Positions 16,967-25,498 of a stretch of 64,000 bases of DNA are shown here, piece after piece. The stretch comes from Gemmatimonadota bacterium (GTDB lineage Bacteria; Gemmatimonadota; Gemmatimonadetes; Gemmatimonadales; Gemmatimonadaceae). How positions within the stretch are numbered: the stretch's first letter is position 1; each line of letters starts with the position of its first letter. The notes beneath the pieces were generated by a model. It saw only the letters and a list, made by a program, of their open reading frames with translations. It was not told where the DNA came from and ran no database searches. The position numbers and the translations under genes were made by a program. The stretch is taken from NCBI GenBank assembly GCA_021324775.1, contig JAJPIM010000006.1:62001-126000 (forward strand). Direction: 5' to 3'.

Positions 16967-18262
16967 GTGGCACACGACGCGTTCATCAGTTACTCCACGC
17001 ACGACAAGGCCGTGGCGGATGCCGCGTGCGCGCTGCTGGAATCGCGCGGCATCCGCTGCTGGATCGCGCCCCGCGACGTGACACCGGGGATGGACTGGGG
17101 CTCGGAAATCATCGACGCGATCAATGGCGCCCGCGTGATGGTCCTCGTCTACTCGGCCAGCGCCAACGAGTCCGGCCAGATCCGCCGCGAGGTCGAACGC
17201 GGCGTGCACAAGGGCATCCCGATCGTGCCGTTCCGGATCGAAGATGTCCCGATGTCGAAATCGCTCGAGTACTTCATCAGCGCGCAGCACTGGCTGGACG
17301 CCCTCACGCCGCCACTCGAGCAGCACCTCGACTACCTCGCGCGCACGGTGACGCTGCTGCTGTCCCGCCCGTTGATGCCGGGCGAAGCCTCGGACGACAG
17401 GACGGAGACGGACACACCCGCCACACCACCGCCGCTGCACCAGCCGCCATTCGCGTCCGCGAATGCTGCAGCGAATGCTGCAGCGAATCCCGCCGCTGGC
17501 ACGGCGGCCTACGCCCACGGTCCCGCATCACCACCTGCGTTCTCGGCACCGCCTCTCTCAGCACCGCCTCCTTCAGCTCCCGCCTCGTCCGCGCCGGCTT
17601 ACTCGGCGCCGGCCGCCGCCAACGCCGCCGCGTCGCGCCGCAAGATGGGCCTCGCCGGACTCGTCGTCCTCTTCCTGGCCATCGCGGGCTACGCGGTTCT
17701 CGGTCGCGGCAAAAGCGTGGACAGCGCGCTCGTCGGCCAATGGAGCGTCACCAAGGATGATCAGTCGGGCCACTGGGTCTCCAACCTGAGCTTCACGAGG
17801 GACGGCACCTATCACCTCCACGTCTCCCTGCTCGAATCCGGCACCATGACGGGATCGCCCGGCCACTTTCACATGGTGTCCTCCGCCCAGACCGTGACCG
17901 ATGGGACCTACATCCTCGTGGACCCGACGACGCTCGAGACGACCACCCAGGCCGGCACCGTCCGATGGACCCGCCAGGCGTCATCCGTCAACCCGAACCG
18001 CACGTCGGATCTCTTCGGGATCTGGGATGCGTCGCCGATCGTGAATGGGGCCCTGGTACACCAGGAGATCGACAGCCGCTCGGATGGCACCTACCACCTC
18101 TCCTCGACCACCGAGGACGCCGGCACCGTCACGGCATCGAAGAACCGCTGGCGCACCGCATCGAACACCGGCCGCGTCCTCGAAGGCACCTACCAGGTCA
18201 CCGACCCGCACACCCTGTCATGGGTCGGCCCGCTGGGCTCGACCGTCTGGACCCGGCAGTGA
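16967..18262 (+). CDS. TIR-domain protein with a membrane anchor and a duplicated extracytoplasmic domain
   Basis: Residues 1-135 (from GTG at 16967, VAHDAFISYST) are a TIR domain with the BB-loop RDVTPGMDW at 36-44 and RREVERG at 73-79. Glu75 lies where the NADase catalytic glutamate of TIR enzymes falls. A Pro/Ala linker (about 150-225) with ANAAANAAAN and SAPP-type repeats leads to one membrane helix (226-246). Two similar 80-residue domains follow (257-336 and 350-431), each with DGTYHL and ending in a tryptophan-threonine-arginine motif (RWTRQ, VWTRQ). An upstream ATG at 16928 is possible. Bacterial TIR proteins act in NAD-based defence or as scaffolds. This layout, with TIR inside and duplicated domains outside, suggests a sensor, which is inference. 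Confidence 0.87.
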   Translation: MAHDAFISYSTHDKAVADAACALLESRGIRCWIAPRDVTPGMDWGSEIIDAINGARVMVLVYSASANESGQIRREVERGVHKGIPIVPFRIEDVPMSKSLEYFISAQHWLDALTPPLEQHLDYLARTVTLLLSRPLMPGEASDDRTETDTPATPPPLHQPPFASANAAANAAANPAAGTAAYAHGPASPPAFSAPPLSAPPPSAPASSAPAYSAPAAANAAASRRKMGLAGLVVLFLAIAGYAVLGRGKSVDSALVGQWSVTKDDQSGHWVSNLSFTRDGTYHLHVSLLESGTMTGSPGHFHMVSSAQTVTDGTYILVDPTTLETTTQAGTVRWTRQASSVNPNRTSDLFGIWDASPIVNGALVHQEIDSRSDGTYHLSSTTEDAGTVTASKNRWRTASNTGRVLEGTYQVTDPHTLSWVGPLGSTVWTRQ

Positions 18263-18339
18263 CGGTCTGCAACCGGCGTGATGTAGAGCCGCCAGTGATG
18301 TAGCCACAAACCGCCCCACCATTCGCTGCCATCAATCGC

Positions 18340-18530
18340 CCGTCGTCGAGGGCAGCAGGAGCCGCCCCAACGCATTGGAACCATCCCTGGTAGGGGCCGG
18401 TCGCGACCGGCCCTGGTAAGACTGTCGTTGCCGTCCCACCGCAGCCTGTCGTCGAGGGCAGCAGGGGCCGTTCGAGAACCGAAGGTCGCCCTGTTCGGCA
18501 ACGGCCCCACCGTCCGCTGCCACCAATCGC
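18340..18530 (+). repeat. Interspersed palindromic repeat cluster
   Basis: The 18263-18669 spacer carries GAGGGCAGCAGGAGCCGCC, the GGCCGGTCGCGACCGGCC module (about 18394), GACTGTCGTTGCCGTCCCAC, and a long-form module around 18452-18508 (GAGGGCAGCAGGGGCCGTTC to GGGCAACGG...). No gene is visible. Confidence 0.8.
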
Positions 18531-18568
18531 CTGTCGTCTCGGGCGCGGGCCCTGCTGCCCGGCGCTTT

Positions 18569-18603
18569 TTCTCTCCTTTCTCCTTTCCCCTTTCTCCTCT
18601 CTC
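18569..18603 (+). repeat. CT-rich cassette
   Basis: TTCTCTCCTTTCTCCTTTCC and CCTTTCTCCTCTCTC lie about 65 bases before the next gene. Confidence 0.6.
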
Positions 18604-18669
18604 GCTCTTCGGTAACGCGAGGACCCCCCGGGCGTCTTCGGGGAGTGGACCGCCTGACATGAACCCGGC

Positions 18670-19296
18670 ATGAACGGCATCAGCGGAAAGGTCCGCTATC
18701 GTGTCGTCACGGGCCTGCTCTACCCCGCAGCCCTCGGCGCCGCCATCTCATGGTGGGTCGAAGCCGCCACCCGGAGACCCCCACAGGGCGAGGACGGACC
18801 CACCCCCTGGACCATGTGGTTCGGCGTCTGGTTCCTTATCTACCACACCGTCTGGTACGGCCACCTGATCGGCGAACACGCCGAGCCGAATACCATGTTC
18901 GCCTACCCCGCCCGGCGCTTTGCCTCCGACCTCGTCGGCGTCGCAGGACTCCTCGGCGGCTTCGCAGCCCTGGGCCTCGCCTCCGGCCAGTACCACCTCT
19001 ATATGCCCGGCGTCTTCCTCGCCGCCGGCTTCATCCCCCTCTCAGCCCTCCTCGGACACCGCCACCGCCGGCTCGGCAACAGCGCCCTCATCATCATCGC
19101 CGGCCTCGCTGCCGCCACCGGCGTCGCCGCCCACCTCGGCGCCAACGCCGGTGTCCTCACCAGCCTCGATATCACCCTGCTCCGGGAATTCTGGCTCGTC
19201 CTTCTCGCCTACCTCTTCGTCCCGTCCGTCTTCGGCACCGCCAGAGCACACGCGAAGGCGCGCGGATTCACCGGCGAGATGTACGGCGTCGAATGA
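18670..19296 (+). CDS. Multi-pass membrane protein, unknown function
   Basis: About six hydrophobic segments span 208 residues, for example TMWFGVWFLIYHTVWYG and FWLVLLAYLFVPSVFG. A loop carries HLIGEHAEPNTMF, with two His and an acidic pair that could face one another. The ATG at 18670 gives the full first helix. It converges with the next gene with a 6-base gap. I recognise no family; the His/Trp-rich aromatic helices are its most distinctive feature. Confidence 0.7.
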   Translation: MNGISGKVRYRVVTGLLYPAALGAAISWWVEAATRRPPQGEDGPTPWTMWFGVWFLIYHTVWYGHLIGEHAEPNTMFAYPARRFASDLVGVAGLLGGFAALGLASGQYHLYMPGVFLAAGFIPLSALLGHRHRRLGNSALIIIAGLAAATGVAAHLGANAGVLTSLDITLLREFWLVLLAYLFVPSVFGTARAHAKARGFTGEMYGVE

Positions 19297-19302
19297 CCGC
19301 GC

Positions 19303-19863
19303 TTACTGCGCGGGCCACATCAGCGCGAACAATCCCCCCGTCACCAGCGCGAACACGAGACCATCGATGATGGTCTTGACCACCGCGGACCAGGGCACCG
19401 CCCGCCAGATCGCCTCCTGCGACTGCGAGCCGGCATACGCCAGGAACGCGACCGCCGACACCACCCGGAATACGCCCATGTGGTTCGCCCCAGGCGGGAT
19501 CGTCAGCGCCGCCACATAGGCGACCAGTAACGCAATCACCAGCGTCAGGACGAACCATTGGCCCAGCGCGGGACCCATCTCGGGACCCGACGGCCTTCGC
19601 AGCAGCAGGAACCCGAGCGGACCCTCCTTCATCTTCTGCTGCGCCACCGGGTCCTTCGCCCCCATGCCCACCGCATACGGCAGGATGTACTGGCCCGGCG
19701 CCAGCCCGCCCTTGTTGATCGCGGCGCGCACTTCGTCCTCGTTTGGCACCTTCAGGTAGTCGGAGTTGTGATACGTGAGGAGCATGTGGAGCAGTGCGCT
19801 CACCACGAACACGGCAACCGCTGATGCGATAATCGGGAGCCAGAGATGCGACAGAGGGATCAT
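19303..19863 (-). CDS. Conserved membrane protein, 186 aa
   Basis: The protein has an N-terminal helix (IIASAVAVFVVSALLHMLLTY), a soluble loop with YLKVPNEDEVRAAINKGGLAPG, and three further helices ending GLVFALVTGGLFALMWPAQ. ATG at 19863 has GGAGG eight bases upstream (ACCTCCAG on plus), which decides the start. The layout recalls small conserved membrane proteins common in soil bacteria, without a known role. Confidence 0.75.
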   Translation of the reverse strand: MIPLSHLWLPIIASAVAVFVVSALLHMLLTYHNSDYLKVPNEDEVRAAINKGGLAPGQYILPYAVGMGAKDPVAQQKMKEGPLGFLLLRRPSGPEMGPALGQWFVLTLVIALLVAYVAALTIPPGANHMGVFRVVSAVAFLAYAGSQSQEAIWRAVPWSAVVKTIIDGLVFALVTGGLFALMWPAQ

Positions 19864-20133
19864 GGTACGACCTCCAGGCAACAGGCTGGTGGGAGATGCC
19901 CGGTCCCGCCTCGCCCGGGCGGCCGGACATCTGGTTCGCGCGAGGAGCGTCTAACATCGCGGCATTTGGCCACACCGCAACCCACGCCCCCCGCTCGCCA
20001 CCACACCCAGCCCGCACCCGAGACCCGAGCCGCCCCCCTGCGCGTCACCGGCGGGCGGACGATTCACCCGTTTAACAACCCGCCCCGCAACGGCTTATCC
20101 GATGAGGCCCGGCGCGCCCCGGGCCAGCCGCGG

Positions 20134-20865
20134 CTACCGGCGGCCAAAGAGGTAGAAGTCCGCGAACGAGGTCTCGGCCGGCCGCTTCCGGTCGAACGGA
20201 TACCGGTTCTTGATGAAATCGATTTGCTGCCACTCGCGCGCATGCGCCTCCACCCAATCGGTCACGGAATGGTGCCGGATGTGCCCCGCATGGCCGCGCG
20301 CATCATGGTTGGAGCTGTAGATGATCACGTACTTGCTGGCGTGCGAGAACAGCGCCTGCATGTGCTCCGTGAAGACTGAATCCTCGAGCAGGTGATAAAC
20401 CACGTCGAGTGACAACGCGAGGTCGTACGTGCCGCGGTATCCCTCGGCGTCGGTCAGCGTGAAGAACCGCTTCGTCTCGTCGCCCTCCATCTGCGCCCGG
20501 CACCGCGCCACTGCCGTCGGCGACACATCGACTCCCACGTACGAGGGATACCTCGAGAGCGCGAGTTGCGCGGCGTCGCCACATCCGAGCTCGATCACCG
20601 TTTGCACGCCGGTCCGCGCGACGAAGCCGTTGAGGACGTCCGCCTTGAACTGCGCAAGCACACCGTAGGAACCGACCCCCGATCCGTCACCGCGGCTATA
20701 CCGCGACTCCCAATACGCCGCCGTACCCGTGACACGCGCGTCCCGAAGCCTCTGTGCCACATACCGCGCCACCGTTCTGATCCAGGGGACGCGCAGGATG
20801 AGCCGCTTCGCGATGCGAGCCAGGCCCGTGGTGTTGTCCTTCCAATGGGCGCGCGTCGTGGACAT
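20134..20865 (-). CDS. SAM-dependent methyltransferase
   Basis: The class-I methyltransferase fold is seen in order: motif I VIELGCGDAAQL, the acidic end of strand 2 in YVGVDVSPTAV, and strand 4 YDLALSLDVVYHLLED. A helix-rich N-terminus (LARIAKRLILRVPWIRTVARYV) may associate with membranes. The frame is open to 21039, but ATG at 20865 (MSTTRAHWK) is taken because the upstream part looks like non-coding sequence. The specific acceptor is unknown. No neighbour points to a pathway. Confidence 0.85.
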   Translation of the reverse strand: MSTTRAHWKDNTTGLARIAKRLILRVPWIRTVARYVAQRLRDARVTGTAAYWESRYSRGDGSGVGSYGVLAQFKADVLNGFVARTGVQTVIELGCGDAAQLALSRYPSYVGVDVSPTAVARCRAQMEGDETKRFFTLTDAEGYRGTYDLALSLDVVYHLLEDSVFTEHMQALFSHASKYVIIYSSNHDARGHAGHIRHHSVTDWVEAHAREWQQIDFIKNRYPFDRKRPAETSFADFYLFGRR

Positions 20866-21196
20866 GCCGCGAGACCTCGTCGTCGATCGGTCTTTGGGTG
20901 ACGTCCCGGCCCTGCTCTCGCGAACCCATCGCCGTCCCAGGCGAGGCGGCTGGCCAGACACTCGGGACAAACACTGAGCCTTGCCGGAGCCGGCTACCAG
21001 ATCCCGGCCCGCCGCTCCCTGGCAGGAGACGAACGACAACCCACGGGGTCATCTGCCCCCGAGGCCGGCGTGCGGCACAGCGCCAGGATCTGGCCCGGGG
21101 CCAGCCTCTTCGCGATCCTCGGCCGGCGGCCGGACAAACGCCAACCTGTATCTTTCCCCGGCTCGCACGTCCAGCCCTTCCCACTCTCGCATTCCC
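20866..21196. other. Divergent intergenic region
   Basis: About 330 bases between the methyltransferase and the aldo/keto reductase. I see no gene, strong hairpin or consensus promoter, and no copy of either interspersed repeat. Confidence 0.45.
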
Positions 21197-22168
21197 ATGC
21201 AGACACGGAAACTCGGCCGCTCCGGCCTAGAGATATCCACGCTTGTCTTCGGTGGCAACGTCTTCGGCTGGACCGTGGACAGGAACGCGTCGTTCGCGGT
21301 GCTCGACGCCTACGAGGCGGCCGGCGGGAATTGCCTCGATACCGCGGACGGCTACTCGATCTGGGCGCCGGGCAACAAGGGCGGCGAATCGGAGACCATC
21401 CTCGGCGAATGGATGAAGCGCCGCGGCAACCGCGACCGGATGATCGTCGCAACGAAGGTCGGGTGGGAGTTGAGTCCCACCCGCAAAGGTCTCTCCCGGT
21501 CCTACATCCTGGCATCCGTCGAAGGCTCGCTCACCCGGCTCCAGACCACCTACATCGATCTCTATCAGTCGCATCGCGATGATCCGGACACGGCGCCTGA
21601 CGAAACGCTCGAGGCCTACGACCAGCTCGTACGCGCGGGCAAGGTCCGTGTGATCGGGGCGTCGAACTACACGCCGGCGCGGCTCGAAGCCTCGCTCGAA
21701 GCAAGCCGCCGGCACGGATATCCCCGCTACGAAAGTCTCCAGCCGCTCTACAACCTCTACGACCGCTCGAGCTACGAGACGGCGCTCGAGCCGCTGTGCG
21801 TACGCGCTGGGCTTGGCGTCATCACCTACTCCTCGCTGGCCAACGGGTTCCTCTCCGGGAAATACCGGTCGGACAGCGACCTCTCCGCGAGCAAGCGCGG
21901 CCCGGGCGTCGGCAAGAAATACCTGAACGACCGGGGACTTCGCATCATCGCCGCGCTCGAGGAGACCGCGCGAGAGCATGACACGAGCCTCGTCGCCGTC
22001 GCGATCGCCTGGCTGATCGCGCGCCCCAGCATCACCGCCGCGATCGCGAGTGCCACGTCCCCGCGCCAGCTCGAGGAACTCGTCGCCGCGACGACCCTCC
22101 ACCTCGATCGCGACGCCGCCGCCCGTCTGGACCAGGCCAGCGCCTACACCCCGGAGCCCGTCTCATGA
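21197..22168 (+). CDS. Aldo/keto reductase
   Basis: The AKR catalytic tetrad is present: Asp in CLDTADGYS, Tyr in GYS, Lys in VATKVGW and His in YQSHRDDP. The N-terminus MQTRKLGRSGLEISTLVFGG is the usual AKR opening strand, which fixes ATG at 21197. The 323-residue length is normal. It reduces or oxidises a carbonyl/alcohol with NADP(H). It overlaps the SDR gene by 4 bases (ATGA) and precedes a dicarboxylate-type symporter, so a shared pathway for an imported organic acid or sugar acid is likely. Confidence 0.92.
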   Translation: MQTRKLGRSGLEISTLVFGGNVFGWTVDRNASFAVLDAYEAAGGNCLDTADGYSIWAPGNKGGESETILGEWMKRRGNRDRMIVATKVGWELSPTRKGLSRSYILASVEGSLTRLQTTYIDLYQSHRDDPDTAPDETLEAYDQLVRAGKVRVIGASNYTPARLEASLEASRRHGYPRYESLQPLYNLYDRSSYETALEPLCVRAGLGVITYSSLANGFLSGKYRSDSDLSASKRGPGVGKKYLNDRGLRIIAALEETAREHDTSLVAVAIAWLIARPSITAAIASATSPRQLEELVAATTLHLDRDAAARLDQASAYTPEPVS

Positions 22169-22926
22169 CGCCGGACGTCGCGCCGCAGGATTTCACCGGA
22201 CGCGTCGCGATCGTCACCGGCGCCGCCCGAGGCCTGGGCCGCGCCGCCGCGGCCCGCCTCCACCAACGCGGTGCGTCCGTCGCCGTCAACGTCCGGGACG
22301 CCGCGCGGGCCAAAGCCACCGCGGAGGCGCTGGGCGACCGCGCGCTCGCCGTGCCGGGCGACCTGGCGGCGGACGGCATGCCTGAGGCCATCGTGCGCCG
22401 CACGCTCGATGCGTTTGGACGGGTGGACATCATCGTCAACAACGCGGCGAGTGCCCCGACCACGCGATTCGCCGCGATCTCCGCCGCGGAATGGCGCCAC
22501 GCGCTCGAGGTCAACATGACGGCCCCGTTCCTGATGATCAAAGCGGCGCTGGACACGATGAAGGCGCAGCACTACGGCCGCATCATCAACATCTCGTCCA
22601 CCGCCGGACGGATGGTCAGCACCCTCGGCGGCGCCCACTACACCGCCTCCAAGACCGGACTCCTCGGACTCACCCGCGCCGCGGCCAAGGAACTGGGCCC
22701 GTTCGGCATCACCGTCAACGCGGTCTGCCCAGGGATGATCGCCACGGAGCTCACGTACGAGAGCGCGACACCGGAGCGCCTCGGCCAGATCGCGGCCTCG
22801 TTCCCCGTGCCGCGTCTGGGCACCGCCCGCGAGGTCGCGGATCTCATCTGCTTTGCCGCTTCCGAAGCCGCCGGCTACATCACCGGAACGTCGCTCGACA
22901 TCAACGGCGGCGACCTGATGATGTAG
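22165..22926 (+). CDS. Short-chain dehydrogenase/reductase
   Basis: The classical SDR motifs appear in order: TGAARGLG (cofactor binding), NNAAS, the catalytic ISS Ser and YTASK (Tyr and Lys), then VCPGMIATEL and the C-terminal TGTSLDINGGDLM. The 253-residue length is typical for the FabG-like group. VNVRDAARA after strand 2 suggests an NADP preference, but weakly. It is translationally coupled to the aldo/keto reductase and followed 10 bases later by the symporter. The substrate is unknown. Confidence 0.92.
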   Translation: MTPDVAPQDFTGRVAIVTGAARGLGRAAAARLHQRGASVAVNVRDAARAKATAEALGDRALAVPGDLAADGMPEAIVRRTLDAFGRVDIIVNNAASAPTTRFAAISAAEWRHALEVNMTAPFLMIKAALDTMKAQHYGRIINISSTAGRMVSTLGGAHYTASKTGLLGLTRAAAKELGPFGITVNAVCPGMIATELTYESATPERLGQIAASFPVPRLGTAREVADLICFAASEAAGYITGTSLDINGGDLMM

Positions 22927-22936
22927 TATTGGCGAC

Positions 22937-24181
22937 ATGAAAAGCAGCGTCGCGGTGCTCGTCGCGCTTGCCCTGGCCCTCGTCGCGGGTGCGGCGATCG
23001 CCGCCTCGGCCAGCCCCGCACTCCTCCACGCCGCGGATCTCGTCGCCCCCCTCGGCACGCTGTGGGTCAACGCCATCCGCATGACCGTGATTCCGCTCGT
23101 GGTCTCCCTGCTGATCACGGGAATCGCATCCACCAGAAACCTCTCGTCGATCGGCCGCATGGGCGGCCGCACGCTCGCCATCTTCGTGGCGCAGCTCATC
23201 GCGACGGCACTCATCGTGATGCCCGCCGCAGTCGCGGTCTTCGCGATGCTGCCCGCCACCGGCTCCATTCGCGCGCCGCTCCCCGAAGGCGCCGCGGCCG
23301 CCGCCGGACAGATCACGGCCGCCGAACCCGGGGCCGGCTTCGCGAACTGGCTCACGTCGCTGGTCCCGCAAAATCCCATCGCCGCGGCGGCGACCGGTGC
23401 GATGCTGCCGCTGGTCGTGTTCACCATCCTGCTCGCACTCGCGATCACGCAGAGCCCGGCCGCCTCCCGCGAACGGCTCGTCGGCTTCTTCGAAGCCCTG
23501 TGCGACGCGATGCTGCAGCTCGTGCGCTGGGTCGTCGCGCTCGCGCCCGTGGGCGTCTTCGCGCTGATCCTGCCGCTCGCGGCACGCGGCGCAGCCGGAC
23601 TCGCCGGAGGCGTCGGCCTGTACATCGCCATCTATTCGATCGGGTGCATCGTCACCGTGCTGCTGCTGTACCCGGCCGCGGCGATCGCCGGCGGCGTCCC
23701 TGTCCGGCAGTTCGCCCGCGCGGCGCTCCCCGGCCAGCTCATCGCCTTCAGCACCAGCTCCTCGATCGCGGCGCTCCCGGGACTCGTCGAGGGCGCGGAC
23801 CGCGATCTCCAGATCGACAGCAGCGTGTCCGGCTTCGTATTGCCACTCGCCGTGTCGGTCTTCAAGCCCGCCGCACCGGTCACGTGGACCGTCGGGTCAC
23901 TCTTCGTCGCCCGCTTCTACGGCATCCCGCTCCACTTGCCCGAGCTCGCGATCATCGCGTTCGCCAGCGTGTTCCTGGTGTTCATCTCACCGGGGATCCC
24001 GCGCGGCGGATTCCTCGTGCTCGCGCCACTCTTCATCGCGATCGGCCTCCCCGTCGAAGGCATCGGCATCCTCATCGCCGTCGACGCGATCCCTGACATC
24101 TTCGCGACCCTGCTCAACGCCACGGGCGACCTCCTCGCCACGGTCCTGGTCGCCCGCGCAATGCGCACCACACCAGCCTAA
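22937..24181 (+). CDS. Dicarboxylate/amino-acid:cation symporter (DAACS)
   Basis: The protein has the SDF/GltP-type fold: repeated helices, the serine-rich re-entrant hairpin FSTSSSIAALPGLVE, and the second hairpin region ISPGIPRGGFLVLAPL followed by DAIPDIFATLLNATGDLLATV. In the family the first hairpin and the NxxxD-like segment bind substrate and Na+ or H+. The 414-residue length is normal. As the third gene of the operon, it probably imports the acid handled by the two oxidoreductases. The specificity among glutamate, aspartate and C4 acids cannot be read. Confidence 0.92.
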   Translation: MKSSVAVLVALALALVAGAAIAASASPALLHAADLVAPLGTLWVNAIRMTVIPLVVSLLITGIASTRNLSSIGRMGGRTLAIFVAQLIATALIVMPAAVAVFAMLPATGSIRAPLPEGAAAAAGQITAAEPGAGFANWLTSLVPQNPIAAAATGAMLPLVVFTILLALAITQSPAASRERLVGFFEALCDAMLQLVRWVVALAPVGVFALILPLAARGAAGLAGGVGLYIAIYSIGCIVTVLLLYPAAAIAGGVPVRQFARAALPGQLIAFSTSSSIAALPGLVEGADRDLQIDSSVSGFVLPLAVSVFKPAAPVTWTVGSLFVARFYGIPLHLPELAIIAFASVFLVFISPGIPRGGFLVLAPLFIAIGLPVEGIGILIAVDAIPDIFATLLNATGDLLATVLVARAMRTTPA

Positions 24182-24238
24182 GCCGAAGCCGCACGCGAAC
24201 CATCCCTACAGCCGGAGCCGCACGCGAGGTGGCTCTTA

Positions 24239-24276
24239 GTCTCCTCTCTCCTTTCTGTACCGCTCCTCTCTATTTT
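24239..24276 (+). repeat. CT-rich cassette
   Basis: CTCCTCTCTCCTTTCTGTAC then CGCTCCTCTCTATTTTG lies between convergent genes. A near-identical copy is at 27203. Just before it, the pair AGCCGAAGCCGCACGCGA / AGCCGGAGCCGCACGCGA (about 24181 and 24211) forms a short direct repeat. Confidence 0.7.
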
Positions 24277-24290
24277 GACCGGCGCAGCCG

Positions 24291-24809
24291 TCAAAATTCC
24301 CGGACCGGCGCCGGCAGATCGGCTTCGCGATCCGATTCCGTCGGAAGCTGCGGCAGCGCCAGACGCGCGAGCTCGTGCGTCAGCGCCTGCTCCACGCGGT
24401 CCCGCGCCGTTCGCGTCCACCGGCGAGCCGGATTTCCCGTGAGCGCCGTCACCGCCTGCGATGCCGCCTCACGCTCCGCGCCACGCGCGCTGTGCAGCAG
24501 ATCGAGCAGCAGCGGCAGCAAGACGCCAGCCGCGGACTCGCCCGCGTAATGCCGCACGGCGCGAATCGCCGCCACCCGCACGACCGCCTCCGCGTCACGC
24601 ATGCCGCCAATCAACGTCGGGATGGCAAAGCGGTCCGGCGGTACCCTCCCCAGAACACGAAACGCCTCAGCGCGGACCCGCGTGCGCTCGTCGCGCGCGT
24701 GCTCGCAGAGCGAATACACCGCGGCCGTCGCCCCCGCGATGCGAGGCTCTCGTCTGACTCGCCGTGTGGCCTTCGGAGAGGATGCGCGACGTGCCATCGG
24801 CTCGGCCAT
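24291..24809 (-). CDS. HEAT-repeat-like protein, 172 aa
   Basis: Helical repeats with the HEAT/armadillo pattern are visible: DERTRVRAEAFRVLGRVP, then RDAEAVVRVAAIRAVRHYA, and SARGAEREAASQAVTALTG. Each pairs an acidic/Arg helix with an Ala-Val helix. The N-terminus is basic (MAEPMARRASSPKATRRVRR). Such proteins are scaffolds or lyase-like adaptors; nothing here sets the partner. ATG at 24797 is an alternative start. Confidence 0.7.
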   Translation of the reverse strand: MAEPMARRASSPKATRRVRREPRIAGATAAVYSLCEHARDERTRVRAEAFRVLGRVPPDRFAIPTLIGGMRDAEAVVRVAAIRAVRHYAGESAAGVLLPLLLDLLHSARGAEREAASQAVTALTGNPARRWTRTARDRVEQALTHELARLALPQLPTESDREADLPAPVREF

Positions 24810-25060
24810 GGTGAGGGTAGATCCGCGGCCGCGAGAACGAGGCCCAAAATCTCGTGCGGCCGCCCTAATAAGCTATCGCCATCAGCATGCCTCCGCCCCG
24901 GCCCCGCCGCCGGGATAGCGGCAGCGGAAGCCGCCTCTACATTCTCTTCGATGCATTCCGCCTGTCGCAGCGACTTTCGCCCCGCCACGTGCCGTGCCAT
25001 GTGCGGCGCCATATGCCGCAATGTCCGCATCCGCAAGGCTCCACACGGGGCGCGCTCCCT

Positions 25061-25498
25061 GTGAATTGGCGCCGGTGGGCGTTCTCGCCGGCCGGCATTG
25101 CGATCCTCTTCATCGGCGCGGGAATCCTGCATTTCGTCCGCCCCGCGCGCTACGCCGGTATCGTCCCCTACATGCTCCCGCACCCGCTGCTGCTTGTCTA
25201 TGTCTCGGGACTCGCGGAGCTGGCCGGTGGCATTGGTGTCCTCTTTCCGCAGACCCGGATAGTCGCCGGCCGCGGTCTGATCCTCCTGCTCATCGTGGTC
25301 TTTCCGGCAAACGTACAGATGCTCGTGAGCGCGAGAGCGGCCGATGCGCCGCATTGGTTCGAGGCGATTCTGTGGCTCCGGCTCCCGGTGCAGGGACTTC
25401 TCATCGCCTGGGTCTGGCGTGCAACGCTGCACGGGGAACCCAGGGACAAACAACAGCACGCAACCTGTACGACAGCGCGAGGCAAACTGAACGCATGA
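25061..25498 (+). CDS. DoxX-family membrane protein
   Basis: Four hydrophobic helices with the DoxX pattern are seen: GIAILFIGAGILHFVRP, then YMLPHPLLLVYVSGLAELAGGIGVLFPQ, LILLLIVVFPANVQML and LRLPVQGLLIAWVWRATL. DoxX-like proteins are small integral membrane proteins, often redox-related and mostly uncharacterised. GTG at 25061 (VNWRRWAFSPAG) is chosen over upstream ATGs because the preceding residues are Arg/Pro-rich and unlike the family. It overlaps the downstream peptidase by 4 bases (ATGA). Confidence 0.83.
   Translation: MNWRRWAFSPAGIAILFIGAGILHFVRPARYAGIVPYMLPHPLLLVYVSGLAELAGGIGVLFPQTRIVAGRGLILLLIVVFPANVQMLVSARAADAPHWFEAILWLRLPVQGLLIAWVWRATLHGEPRDKQQHATCTTARGKLNA

Noticed and set aside
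23062-24096. Arg/His-rich + strand ORF inside the symporter gene
   Set aside because: It is a +1-frame shadow of the symporter with no hydrophobic helices or motifs.
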